DNA from: Phycisphaerales bacterium
GTDB taxonomy: Bacteria > Planctomycetota > Phycisphaerae > UBA1845
Reading direction: 5' to 3'
Length of the DNA: 44,422 nt
Assembly: GCA_003597935.1 (NCBI GenBank)
Contig: QZJT01000003.1
Location: 1-44,422, forward strand
The position numbers were made by a program, and so were the translations under genes. Numbering within the stretch: the stretch's first letter is position 1; each line of letters opens with the position of its first letter. The notes beneath the pieces were generated by a model that did no database searches, had not been told where the DNA came from, and saw only the letters and a program-made list of their open reading frames with translations. Positions 25,994 to 34,349 of the stretch are shown here, in pieces.

Positions 25994-26085
25994 CCCAGCA
26001 TGGCTGGAAATCGTGACACCGACTTGAATCAACATTATCTCCCGCGAACACGAGTGAAGCCGTGATGGCGGGCAGGAGACTCGTG

Positions 26086-26631
26086 ATGAACCGTAATGAA
26101 CTGACCTCGCGTTGGCGCCCGACGTTTTCCCTGCGATGGGCCGCCCCGGCCGTCGTCGCTGCTCTGGCCACCCTTGCCGTCGCGCCGGCGGCGAGCGCCC
26201 AGGAGTTCGACCTTTCCTGGAATACCGTGGACGGCGGCGGAGGCGTCAGCTCCGGAGGCGACTTCGAGCTGGCCGCCACCATCGCCCAGCCCGACGCGGG
26301 CGTGATGAGCGGCGGCTCTTTCGAGCTGGCCGGCGGCTTCTGGCCCGGCGTGCAGGCCGGCGGCGGCCAGCGCTGCACCGGCGACGAACGCATCAACAAG
26401 GCCCGCTGCAAGGTCAAGCGCGGCGCCGGCAGGCTGACCATCAAGCTCAGCGGCGGCCGGCCCGACGATGCCTACACCATCGAACTCTCCAGCGGCGAAA
26501 CCGACGAGGGCACGCTCAACCGCAAGGGCAAGGCCAAGTCGAAGTTCACCGGCCTGGCCCCCGGCGAGGGAACGGCCACCGTGACCTTCGGCTGCGGCGC
26601 CGAGCTGCAGCGGGATTACAATTGCCAGTAG
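26086..26631 (+). CDS. secreted protein with C-terminal CTGDE module
   Basis: 181 residues. CAGGAGA eight bases upstream favours ATG 26086 over the GTG/ATG at 26062/26065. The signal peptide covers about 1-39 (AAPAVVAALATLAVAPAASAQ). A glycine-rich segment (SWNTVDGGGGVSSGGDFELA, then GGSFELAGGFWPGVQAGG) is of a kind found in many planctomycete secreted proteins. The C-terminal part (about 103-181) is QRCTGDERINKARCKVKRGA GRLTIKLSGGRP, then LAPGEGTATVTFGCGAELQR DYNC. It resembles the whole mature protein at 37935-38300 in order and cysteine placement. Four cysteines could form two disulfides. Function unknown. Confidence 0.8.
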   Translation: MNRNELTSRWRPTFSLRWAAPAVVAALATLAVAPAASAQEFDLSWNTVDGGGGVSSGGDFELAATIAQPDAGVMSGGSFELAGGFWPGVQAGGGQRCTGDERINKARCKVKRGAGRLTIKLSGGRPDDAYTIELSSGETDEGTLNRKGKAKSKFTGLAPGEGTATVTFGCGAELQRDYNCQ

Positions 26632-26686
26632 CGGGGCGGCCCACTAAACCGAAGTTCCGTCTATGGCGGCTGCTGGTTTCGGGCTG

Positions 26687-26723
26687 AAATCCCCGCTCGT
26701 GGGGTCGCGAGTAGGGATTTTTT
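26687..26723 (+). terminator. intrinsic terminator after the CTGDE protein gene
   Basis: AAATCCC (26687-26693) pairs with GGGATTT (26714-26720), with an inner CTCG/CGAG stem, and the run TTTTTT ends at 26723. It is 56 bases after the stop codon. Confidence 0.75.
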
Positions 26724-27060
26724 CTTTGGGAAGATTTCAAAATGTAGCCATGCAATGTGGATACCTTGCCTCAGAATCTCTCATTGATTTGCGGGAGAAG
26801 TGCCGATGATGGGTGGCCATGCATATCGAGACCGTCCCAAACCGCGGCACCCGGCCGTTGCGAGGCCGCTCGGAGAAGCTCGCGGCCGGGTCAGCCCCAC
26901 GGGCACGGCCATCTGCCCTGCCCGCCAGAAGGCACGGCGCGGGCCGTCGCCAGGGGGCTTTTGTGGTCAGCACGAACAACGGCGCCGGTCATGTCTGCGT
27001 ACCGTCGTCTTGAACGGCGATGACGTTCGCCATCCGGCGAAGGTGGAGGTTCCGGCTCAG

Positions 27061-27376
27061 GCGTACGCCGAAGGCGTTCCGTCGTAAAGCCCAGGGTTGC
27101 CCGCCCCGCGGGCCACCCTGGGCAGGCGCGGCCGGGCCACGTCAACCCCAACGGGGTTGCGTCGTGGCCGGTATGCCGTATCATGGAAGGCGAAGTGTGT
27201 AAGAAAGCGGGTCTATGACACACACGTCGCAATCACCAGCCATGCTCGTCGAGGCCGGCCGCGCGGTTCCAGCGCAGGCCGCAACCCCGTTGGGGTTGGT
27301 GGCCGTGGCGACGTCTTCCCAGGGTAGCCCGAAGCGGGCAACCCTGGGCTGTACGACACAACGCCTTCGGCGTAGC
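27061..27376. repeat. long imperfect inverted repeat, arms of about 100 bp
   Basis: The left arm (27061-27170) contains, in order, ACGCCGAAGGCGTT, AAAGCCCAGGGTTGCCCGCC, a GGGCCACCCTGGG stem and CAACCCCAACGGGGTTGC. The right arm (27278-27376) has the same elements in reverse: GCAACCCCGTTGGGGTTGGT, CCCAGGGTAGCCCGAAGCGG, GCAACCCTGGGCTGTACGAC and AACGCCTTCGGCGT. Each arm is itself full of short palindromes. Confidence 0.75.
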
Positions 27377-27505
27377 AGATTGCGCCCGGCCGCCGATTGC
27401 CGGAATGAACTCTTTCTGGCTCACAACGGGAGTAGTATCTGACGGCGGAACTTCTTGCCAGTTTGCGCGCATGTTCTAAGCGGCGGGAGAATGTCGTAGG
27501 GATTA

Positions 27506-27612
27506 AGGGAGTCAGGGAGTGAGGGAGTCAGGGAAGAAGGAAGCGACGCTTGGGCACCTGCTCCGCGATCTTCTTCCCTAACTCCCTTACTCCCTCTTCC
27601 CTCACTCCCTTC
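27506..27612. repeat. AGGGAGT repeat arms in inverted orientation
   Basis: The left arm (27506-27540) is a series of AGGGAGT-like heptamers (AAGGGAGTCAGGGAGTGAGG and on). The right arm (27571-27612) reads as its complement (TTCTTCCCTAACTCCCTTAC and on). The spacer is about 30 bases. A long G-rich/C-rich hairpin or cruciform is possible. Confidence 0.75.
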
Positions 27613-27789
27613 CAGGGCTTTAGTTGCGGCCGAAGGCCGCTTTGGGGTCTACCTCGACTACGACGGGCTGTCGCAGCGGGTGCTGGCGACGAGGTTGGCG
27701 CCGTACAAGCACGGTCAGCGTCGATCAGGCGACGGGGCGGGTGGGGAATCGGCCGGTGAGGCCGGGTTACGCGATTGCCGGTCCTCCGG

Positions 27790-27824
27790 GCGAGCCGCGT
27801 GGCTTCAGCCCGCGCGGAGTCTCC
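27790..27824 (+). repeat. dispersed palindromic repeat, forward copy
   Basis: GCGAGCCGCGTGGCTTCAGC CCGCGCGGAGTCTCC is the clearest forward copy of the element, found also at 38328, 39930 and 39969 and inverted at 27968, 34165 and 11532. Confidence 0.7.
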
Positions 27825-27967
27825 TCGGCCGCGCCGGTGCCAACCGCGACATTCGCCTGCCGCGCCGGGATCTGTTGCGATGTTCGTTCACCGCGCGGAC
27901 AAGATCGAGCCGGGCCGACGCAGGACAGGCCGTTCGCAATTCGCAGCGGCATGGAAAGCGGCGCGTC

Positions 27968-28008
27968 CGCGCGGGCTGAAGCCACGCGGCTCGCTCAGAA
28001 GAGCCGCC
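27968..28008 (-). repeat. dispersed palindromic repeat, inverted copy
   Basis: CGCGCGGGCTGAAGCCACGC GGCTCGCTCAG is the reverse complement of the copy at 27790, so the two form an inverted pair about 145 bases apart. The copy carries an added AAGAGCCGCC tail. Confidence 0.7.
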
Positions 28009-28083
28009 GATTCTGTGACGGCCCCGCCTTGCGGGAGTGGGCGGGCCAGGCCGTGGGCGGGCGCAGGCGGCAAGCACAGACCT

Positions 28084-29661
28084 TCATCCCGGCGGCAGCA
28101 CGCCCAGTTCGGCCAGTTGGTCGATGACGGCGTCGGCGTAGGCCCGCGCCCCGGCCGGGTTGGGATGGGCGACGGACACGTAGAGACAGGAAATCAGATC
28201 GAAGAACGCCAGTTCGCGCCCGGCGCACACGTTCAGTCTCTTCTCGAAGAGCGGATCCTCGGGGGCCAGCGCCAGGTTGACCTGAAGCGTCTGCAGCAGT
28301 TCGAGGTCGTCCGTCAGACCCCACAGCCGCGCCTCCGGCGCGAAGGTCGCGTGGGCGGGGCCGAAGCCCGGGTCGACAAATGCGATGCGGGGGGGGGCTT
28401 CGCCTTCGCCGTTCACGTACTCGACGGCGTCGCGGAGGCTCGCGTTGGCCACGTCGCGGAAGACGCGCGAGTTCTCCGCCATCGCATCCCGCAATTCGAA
28501 GACGTTTTGCGACGACGATGAGGTGACCTGATTGAGCGACAGCAGCGTGTCGATGCCGGCGGGATTGCTTTCGTCGCTGATGAAGAGGTAATAGCCGGTG
28601 ACCACGACGGACGCCTCGGGCATGGTGCGGCGCACCTTGCGCAGCAGGGCGGCCATGGCGCCGTTGCAGTATTGCTCCGTGATCAGGCGCAAGTCGTCCG
28701 GATCCGTCAGCGGGAACGTGATGGTGTCCAGCCCCACGTCGTTGCCGCAGCCGTCCAGCAGCACCAGATCGACCAGGTCGGGCCGCTCGATCTGGTCCAC
28801 CTGGGTCAGGACGGAGGTCAGCGTCCGCGGAACCTCCGAAAAGCAGTTGTAATCGCAGATGCCGTCGCCCTCGGCCGGCAGGATCCGGGCGCCCGCCACC
28901 GCGTAGCGTTGGGTGATGACGCGGCGTCCCAGCCGGTCTTCGATCTCGCGCGCGACCAGTGCCGAGATCTTGTCGCCCTCGCGCAGCCCGTTGCCCCACT
29001 GGATCGAGTCGCCGATGACGGCCAGGTAGAAGAAGTTGTTCACCAGTTCGAGGTGGGCGGGATGGATGGCCGCGCCGCCGACTTCGCGGGTGTACACGTC
29101 CAGCCGGCAGGACGGGCCGATCAGCGACGCAGAGAGCACAACCGCCGCGCGAACGGTCAGTGGCCCCTCTTCGCTGCCGCCCGGAAGCACCCAGTACACG
29201 CCTCCGCCGTTGGCCAGCACCGCCCGATCCGCAGCGTCCAGGCGCGGCAGATCCCGAACCAGGTCCAGACCGTCCGCAGGCGATGGCAGCGCGGTCCGCG
29301 TCAGGGGGGTGGATGACTGGCTTTCGGACTCGACGATCTGCAAAAAAAGCGCGGCGTGCGGGTCGACGACCAGGGCCAACTCGAATCCGACGACGCGGGC
29401 GGAGGCCGGATCATCCCCTTCCAGCGGGCGCTGATGGACCGGCCGATAGACTCGCTGGTGGCCGATCGCGGGCGGCTCCAGCAATCGCGTCGCCGTGATC
29501 AGGACGGGGCGATCTCCCGACGGGGGATCGGCGACGGGGACGCAGCCGGTCAACACCGCAGCCGGCAGCACGGACAGGACGATGCGCCGCCGCGCTCGGG
29601 CGACCGGCACGTTGCCGCGCCGGCGCGTCAGCGAGTTGGGCATCCCCGGCGCGACCTTCAC
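28084..29661 (-). CDS. SGNH/GDSL-family hydrolase lipoprotein
   Basis: 525 residues from a GTG start; ATG 29643 is an equally possible start. The lipobox LTGC ends at C40 after a basic-hydrophobic signal peptide (RRRIVLSVLPAAVLTGC), so it is likely a lipoprotein exported by Sec and anchored in a membrane. The N-terminal region (about 45-205) is not recognised. The SGNH domain runs from about 210: block I AVIGDSIQW with nucleophile S219, block II glycine in RYAVAGARI, block III GCGNDVG (N307), block V SVAHPNPAGARAYA with H499. The position of the catalytic aspartate (three residues before His) is S496, so a Ser-His dyad may operate. It could act on acetylated carbohydrate or lipid. The gene starts 13 bases after the small lipoprotein gene's stop. 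Confidence 0.85.
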   Translation of the reverse strand: MKVAPGMPNSLTRRRGNVPVARARRRIVLSVLPAAVLTGCVPVADPPSGDRPVLITATRLLEPPAIGHQRVYRPVHQRPLEGDDPASARVVGFELALVVDPHAALFLQIVESESQSSTPLTRTALPSPADGLDLVRDLPRLDAADRAVLANGGGVYWVLPGGSEEGPLTVRAAVVLSASLIGPSCRLDVYTREVGGAAIHPAHLELVNNFFYLAVIGDSIQWGNGLREGDKISALVAREIEDRLGRRVITQRYAVAGARILPAEGDGICDYNCFSEVPRTLTSVLTQVDQIERPDLVDLVLLDGCGNDVGLDTITFPLTDPDDLRLITEQYCNGAMAALLRKVRRTMPEASVVVTGYYLFISDESNPAGIDTLLSLNQVTSSSSQNVFELRDAMAENSRVFRDVANASLRDAVEYVNGEGEAPPRIAFVDPGFGPAHATFAPEARLWGLTDDLELLQTLQVNLALAPEDPLFEKRLNVCAGRELAFFDLISCLYVSVAHPNPAGARAYADAVIDQLAELGVLPPG

Positions 29662-29674
29662 GTGCCGCCTCGCG

Positions 29675-30022
29675 TCATTCGACGATCTCGAGCACGTCGC
29701 GGACTTCGACGATCGTGCCGACCCGGCACTCGAGCACCAGGTCCGAGCGGGTGGCGATCACCAGCCGCGACGTGACGCCGGGGCGGGTGATCCGATCGAA
29801 CGATTCGTTGTCCAACTGGATGCCCTGAAACAGGTGGTACGTCACGCCGTTCTCGCCCTCCCAGACCGGGCAGGGACCGCCGCGGTTCAGCACCGCCGTT
29901 GTCCCGCTGAGCACGAAGGGCGTTCCGACCGGCAGGACGTTGTCGGGAAGGCTGATGCAGCCGGCGGCGGCGCCCACCGCCGCCATGCACAGCGCGATAC
30001 ACAGCGGCTTGCGTCCGAACAA
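29675..30022 (-). CDS. small lipoprotein, function unknown
   Basis: 115 residues. The signal peptide has a lipobox AAGC ending at C22 (CIALCMAAVGAAAGC). The mature part is mostly beta: GTPFVLSGTTAVLNRGGPCP VWEGENGVTYHLF, then RLVIATRSDLVLECRVGTIV EVRDVLEIVE. Two cysteines (in GGPCPVW and LECRV) may form a disulfide. It precedes and is co-directional with the SGNH lipoprotein gene, so the two may work together at the cell surface. I do not recognise a family. Confidence 0.75.
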   Translation of the reverse strand: MFGRKPLCIALCMAAVGAAAGCISLPDNVLPVGTPFVLSGTTAVLNRGGPCPVWEGENGVTYHLFQGIQLDNESFDRITRPGVTSRLVIATRSDLVLECRVGTIVEVRDVLEIVE

Positions 30023-30103
30023 TGCCGTCCTCTATCCAGAGACCCGGTATTCATGCCGGGGTTTTTGCCGGGTTCACTGGTTGGAAACCGGTATCATGCT
30101 CTC

Positions 30104-30279
30104 ACCGGTTGAAAACCGGTGCCACACAAGACCACCGGTCAAAAACCGGTGCCACACAAGACCACCGGTCAAAAACCGGTGCCACACAAGACCACCGGTT
30201 AAAAACCGGTGCCACACAAGACCACCGGTTAAAAACCGGTGCCACACAAGACCACCGGTTGAAAACCGGTGCCACACCA
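30104..30279. repeat. six-copy 30-bp tandem array of a palindrome
   Basis: The unit ACCGGTTAAAAACCGGTGCC ACACAAGACC, with the middle base pair of the AAAA segment varying (TTGAAAA, TCAAAAA, TTAAAAA), repeats at 30104, 30134, 30164, 30194, 30224 and 30254 with exact 30-base spacing. A diverged copy (ACTGGTTGGAAACCGGTATC) lies at 30077. Each unit holds the palindrome ACCGGT-N5-ACCGGT. It lies between the end of clpC and the small lipoprotein gene. There is no variable spacer, so it is not a CRISPR. Confidence 0.9.
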
Positions 30280-30281
30280 GA

Positions 30282-32819
30282 TTACGTCGTTTCGGCCCCG
30301 CCGCCGGCCGTCACCGGTTCGCCCTGGGCCTTGTCCGTCCTGGGCACGTGGCTGCCCTCGAACAGCAGCATGGGCAGGCCGTCCGGCGTCTCGGGTTGTT
30401 TGACGCTGACTACGACGCGGTTCTTCTCGCGGTACTCGCCGCGGAGCATTGCCTCGGACAGGGCGTCTTCAAGATACTGCTCGATGGCGCGGCGCAGCGG
30501 GCGGGCGCCGAACTTGTCGTCGGTGCCGCGCTCGATGAGGAAGTCCTTGGCTTCCTGCGTCAGCTCCAGCTCCAGCCCCTTTTCCGACAGCCGGTCCGCC
30601 AGCTTCTTCACTTCCAGGTCCACGATCAGCACCAGGTCTTCGTGGTTGAGCTTGTGGAAGACCACCATCTCGTCCACGCGGTTGAGGAACTCGGGGCGGA
30701 AGTAGTTCTCCATCTCGCTTTTCAGGATTTCCTTCATCTTCTCGTAGCTGACGGTGTCGTCGCGCTTCTGGAAGCCGAAGGAGTCCTGGTGGGTGATGCG
30801 ATGGGCGCCGACGTTGGACGTCATGATGACGATGGTGTTCTTGAAGTCCACGTGGCGGCCGAACGAGTCCGTCAGGCGTCCTTCCTCCATGATCTGCAGG
30901 AGCATGTTGAAGGCGTCGGGGTGGGCTTTTTCGATCTCGTCGAACAGCACCACCGAGTATGGCCTGCGGCGGATGCGCTCGGTGAGCTGGCCGCCCTCTT
31001 CGTAGCCGACGTAGCCCGGCGGGGCGCCGATCAGGCGCGACACGTTGTGCTTCTCCATGTACTCGGACATGTCCAGCACCAGCAGCGCGTCCGCGTCGCC
31101 GAACATGAACTTCGCCAGGCACTTGGCCAGGTACGTCTTACCCACGCCGGAGGGGCCGACGAAGATGAAGCTGCCCATCGGACGGTTCGGATCTTTCAGG
31201 CCGCTGCGCGAGCGCCGCACCGCCCGGGCGACGGCGCTGACCGCCTCGGTCTGGCTGACGATCTGACGGTGCAGTTCGGTTTCCAGCCCCAGCAGCCGCT
31301 CGGCCTCGTCCTTCTCAAGCCGCGTCATGGGGATGCCGGTCATGGTGGCCACCACCTCGGCGATGACCTCTTCGTCCACGACCCCGTCGATCTCCTTGGT
31401 TTTGTCCCGCCAGTCCTTCTGCATGGACTTCTTTCGCAGCCGGCAGGATTCGATCGAGTCGCGCAGTTGGGCGGCCCGTTCATAGTCCGCGTTCTTGACC
31501 GCCTCGTCCTTCTCCAGCGTGAACTTTTCGATCTCTTTCTCGATGTCCGCCAGGTCCGGCGGCTTGGTCATCGAGCGCAGGTGGACGCGGGCGCCGGCCT
31601 CGTCGATCACGTCGATCGCCTTGTCCGGCTGCACGCGGCCGGAGATGTACCGGCCGGAAAGTTCGACCGCCTGCTGGATCGCCTCTTCGGTGATCTGCAC
31701 GCGGTGGTGCGCCTCGTAGCGGTCGCGCAGACCCTTGAGGATCTTGATGGTTTCCTTGTAGTTGGGCGGCTCGACCAGAATCTGTTGGAAGCGGCGCTCC
31801 AGGGCGCTGTCCTTCTCGATATACTTGCGGTACTCGTCCAGCGTGGTGGCGCCGATGCACTGGATCTCCCCGCGGCTCAGCGCCGGTTTGAGCACGTTGG
31901 AGGCGTCGATGGCGCCTTCCGCTCCGCCGGCGCCCACCAGCGTGTGCAACTCGTCGATGAACAGGATGACGTTGCCCGCCCGGCGGACCTCGTTCATCAC
32001 CGCCTTGATGCGCTCCTCGAACTGGCCGCGGTACTTGGTGCCGGCCACCATCATGGCCAGATCCAGCACGACGATGCGCCGATCGGCCAGCAGTTCGGGG
32101 ATGTCGCCGCCGACGATCTTCTGGGCCAGCCCCTCGACGATGGCGGTCTTGCCCACGCCGGCCTCGCCCAGCAGCACGGGGTTGTTCTTCTGCCGCCGGC
32201 AGAGGATCTGGATGACGCGCTCGATTTCGTTGATCCGGCCGATGACGGGATCCAGTTTGCCCAGCCGCGCCAGTTCGGTCAGATCACGGCCGAATGAATC
32301 GAGCGCCGGGGTCTTGCTCTTGCCCTTCTTGGTCTCACCGGCGGGGGCCATGCCGGTGTTGGCCGCCTCGCCCTCTTCCTGACTGGCGCCGAGGAGATTG
32401 AGGACCTCCTCGCGGACGTCTTCGAGCTTCAGGTTGAGGTTCATCAGCACCTGAGCGGCCACGCCGTCCTGCTCGCGCAGCAGGCCCAGGAGCAGGTGCT
32501 CGGTGCCGACGTAGTTATGGTTGAGGTTGCGGGCTTCCTCGATGGCGTACTCGATGACCTTCTTGGCCCGCGGGGTCTGCGGGAGCTTGCCCATCGTGAC
32601 CATCTCGGGGCCGCTCTTGACGAGCTTCTCGACTTCCAGGCGGACCTTGCGCAGGTCGACGTCGAGGTTCTTGAGCACGTTCGCCCCGACCCCCGAGCCT
32701 TCCTTGACCAGGCCGAGGAGGATGTGCTCGGTCCCGATGTATTCGTGGTTGAACCGCTGGGCTTCCTGGTTGGCAAGCGCCATGACCTTTCTGGCCCGGT
32801 CCGTGAATCGTTCGAACAT
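30282..32819 (-). CDS. clpC: ATP-dependent Clp protease ATP-binding subunit ClpC
   Basis: 845 residues from ATG 32819, which follows AGGAGCGAAGG; the longer upstream frame has no family match. The start gives the usual [20 protein letters not shown]. Domain order: double Clp N repeat (about 5-75 and 78-150), D1 ATPase with Walker A GEAGVGKT and [13 protein letters not shown] (about 170-400), a UVR domain in the middle ([28 protein letters not shown], about 410-450) which marks ClpC rather than ClpA/B, and D2 ATPase with [16 protein letters not shown] and [13 protein letters not shown] (about 500-800). An AAA+ unfoldase partner of ClpP. There are no CtsR or CIRCE boxes in the 250 bases upstream. 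Confidence 0.96.
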   Translation of the reverse strand: MFERFTDRARKVMALANQEAQRFNHEYIGTEHILLGLVKEGSGVGANVLKNLDVDLRKVRLEVEKLVKSGPEMVTMGKLPQTPRAKKVIEYAIEEARNLNHNYVGTEHLLLGLLREQDGVAAQVLMNLNLKLEDVREEVLNLLGASQEEGEAANTGMAPAGETKKGKSKTPALDSFGRDLTELARLGKLDPVIGRINEIERVIQILCRRQKNNPVLLGEAGVGKTAIVEGLAQKIVGGDIPELLADRRIVVLDLAMMVAGTKYRGQFEERIKAVMNEVRRAGNVILFIDELHTLVGAGGAEGAIDASNVLKPALSRGEIQCIGATTLDEYRKYIEKDSALERRFQQILVEPPNYKETIKILKGLRDRYEAHHRVQITEEAIQQAVELSGRYISGRVQPDKAIDVIDEAGARVHLRSMTKPPDLADIEKEIEKFTLEKDEAVKNADYERAAQLRDSIESCRLRKKSMQKDWRDKTKEIDGVVDEEVIAEVVATMTGIPMTRLEKDEAERLLGLETELHRQIVSQTEAVSAVARAVRRSRSGLKDPNRPMGSFIFVGPSGVGKTYLAKCLAKFMFGDADALLVLDMSEYMEKHNVSRLIGAPPGYVGYEEGGQLTERIRRRPYSVVLFDEIEKAHPDAFNMLLQIMEEGRLTDSFGRHVDFKNTIVIMTSNVGAHRITHQDSFGFQKRDDTVSYEKMKEILKSEMENYFRPEFLNRVDEMVVFHKLNHEDLVLIVDLEVKKLADRLSEKGLELELTQEAKDFLIERGTDDKFGARPLRRAIEQYLEDALSEAMLRGEYREKNRVVVSVKQPETPDGLPMLLFEGSHVPRTDKAQGEPVTAGGGAETT

Positions 32820-33072
32820 CCTTCGCTCCTGACCGCTCGGCGGCCGGCCGCCATCGTTTGCGTAACTCACACGACTGCCGGGGCTTACCTTCACCGGCGT
32901 CAAGAAGCCGATTCGCGGTACATGCCCTCCACGTCCCGTGCGAGGCCGTTATCGCACCCGGATTCTAGCACCCTGCAAAAAGGGCAGCAACAAACCGGCT
33001 CCGCGGCCGTGCGGTGCGTCTACGCACCCGTTTATCGACGATCGGAGTCGCCCCTGTTGATTGTCAGGGTCA

Positions 33073-33933
33073 TTACGGACCGGAGGCCACGGCCGTGGAT
33101 GGTTCAGCGTTCTGGGCGACGATCTGATTCCACACGCCCTCGATCTCGCCGAACATCTCGCTGAGCGCTTTTTTCTCGGCCGCGACGCGGGCCTTGTCCA
33201 CGGCGTCCTCGGACGTCCAGGCGCTGGCCAGACGGGTTTCGCGCGTGGTGGCCTCGGCCAGGCCGTACACCATGCCGGTGCGCACGTCGAAGAGGGCGGC
33301 GGAGGCGGTCGAGGTGACGATCGCCTGGTCGATGGGCAGCAGGCCCAGCGTGATGTAGCCCAGCGGCCCGACAGCGCGGCCATCGACCTCGAACGACGTA
33401 TCCAGCGTGTACGCCAGCAACAGGTCAGCCTTCAGCGACGCGGCCGCCAGCCGCAGTTCCCGGTCCGTCTCCAGCCGCGACGGTACCACCAGCCGATTCA
33501 ACGCCGCCACTCCCGCCACCATGGGCAGTTTCTCCAGCCGCTTGAGCTCTTCCGCCTCTTCCGGGTCACGGCCGATGACGATCGAGTAATTCCCTTCGCC
33601 GTAACCGGTGTGTCGGTACGACCGGTACTGTGACTCCTGCACGCGGGCCACCGCGATGCGGGCGGGAAACCGGGCGCCCGGCTCTCGCGTCATGCGGGCA
33701 TGAATGTCGGTGTCGACGTCGGCCAGCGATTGAAGCGATACGCCGCGCGCCGGCGTCATGTACCTGACGCTGCAACCGGCCAGCCCGGCCAGCATCGAAC
33801 AGACGAGCACCACCGCCAAGCCCGGACGGGCGATGGGCCGCCGGAAACGGCTCGCAGACTCTGGTCGGCGCGCCGGTCCCGTCCGCGGGGCGGCCGCAGT
33901 TCGGTCACGGTCAGATCGCCGCATCGTTGTCAT
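33073..33933 (-). CDS. lipoprotein, function unknown
   Basis: 286 residues from ATG 33933; ATG 33924 is possible and upstream in-frame starts are unlikely. The N-terminus is long and basic (about 1-30), then GLAVVLVCSMLAGLAGC gives a lipobox (LAGC). The mature protein carries FPARIAVARVQESQY, PEEAEELKRLEKLPMVAGVA ALNRLVVP and LRLAAASLKADLLLAYTLDT SFE, followed by IDQAIVTSTASAALFDVRTG MVYGLAEAT. The last block is reminiscent of TolB-N-terminal/CsgG-like lipoproteins in which a periplasmic alpha/beta domain senses or assembles secreted polymers. The C-terminus is helical and Glu/Lys-rich. No exact family assigned. Not in an obvious operon with clpC, which lies about 250 bases downstream on the same strand. 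Confidence 0.72.
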   Translation of the reverse strand: MTTMRRSDRDRTAAAPRTGPARRPESASRFRRPIARPGLAVVLVCSMLAGLAGCSVRYMTPARGVSLQSLADVDTDIHARMTREPGARFPARIAVARVQESQYRSYRHTGYGEGNYSIVIGRDPEEAEELKRLEKLPMVAGVAALNRLVVPSRLETDRELRLAAASLKADLLLAYTLDTSFEVDGRAVGPLGYITLGLLPIDQAIVTSTASAALFDVRTGMVYGLAEATTRETRLASAWTSEDAVDKARVAAEKKALSEMFGEIEGVWNQIVAQNAEPSTAVASGP

Positions 33934-34164
33934 CCTATCCACGGCTTGTCCTCCTCTTTTGTGATCGTCGCCCGCGGATTTCGTGCTCCATATCCGGAGC
34001 GTAACGCCGCCACCGGCGGCCGGCAACGACATACCCCACTTGCCGCCGCGCCCGGGTGCGTGACACGATCGCCGGATCGCCCTGGGACCGCCAGGCTCCG
34101 CCAGGCTCCGGCCTGGCGGCAGGGGTGAACGCGCTCCCGACCTTCAGACGTGGCTTACCCAGAG

Positions 34165-34210
34165 ACTCCGCGCGGGCCAAAGCCACGCGGCTTGCTCAGA
34201 GGCGCCGCTG
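34165..34210 (-). repeat. dispersed palindromic repeat, inverted copy
   Basis: ACTCCGCGCGGGCCAAAGCC ACGCGGCTTGCTCAG matches the copy at 27968-28008, including the CTGATTGCGTCACGCGCCC-like downstream sequence seen there as GATTCTGTGACGGCCCC. Confidence 0.65.
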
Positions 34211-34349
34211 ATTGCGTCACGCGCCCGGTCTGGCCGAGCGGGTATGATCGGCGCCGCAGGCTCGGGCTCCGTGGGGAGGTTGCGTTCGCCGGAACGGCGG
34301 TGACACTGTGAAGGACTCGACTCGCCCGCGCTTCAGGAGGACGTAATCC

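Larger units (their letters stand above)
26724..28083. other. 1.4-kb gene-free, repeat-rich intergenic region
   Basis: I see no gene here. Between 26724 and 27060 the sequence is ordinary with no recognisable frame. The rest is dominated by three kinds of repeat: a long inverted repeat (27061-27376), AGGGAGT arms (27506-27612) and the dispersed REP-like element (27790 and 27968). A short open frame around 27625-27760 is not recognisable. Confidence 0.5.

Noticed and set aside
30104..30279. CRISPR-like array of 30-bp repeats
   Set aside because: The repeats are back to back with no variable spacers, the unit is itself a palindrome, and there is no cas gene in the window.
29940..32297. Plus-strand open frame of 785 codons opposite clpC
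   Set aside because: ClpC is unmistakable on the minus strand. The plus frame includes the tandem array translated as a repeating 10-residue peptide, an artefact of a repeat length divisible by three.
32820..33072. CIRCE or CtsR heat-shock operator ahead of clpC
   Set aside because: I looked for TTAGCACTC/GAGTGCTAA and for the GGTCAAA repeats of CtsR, and found neither.
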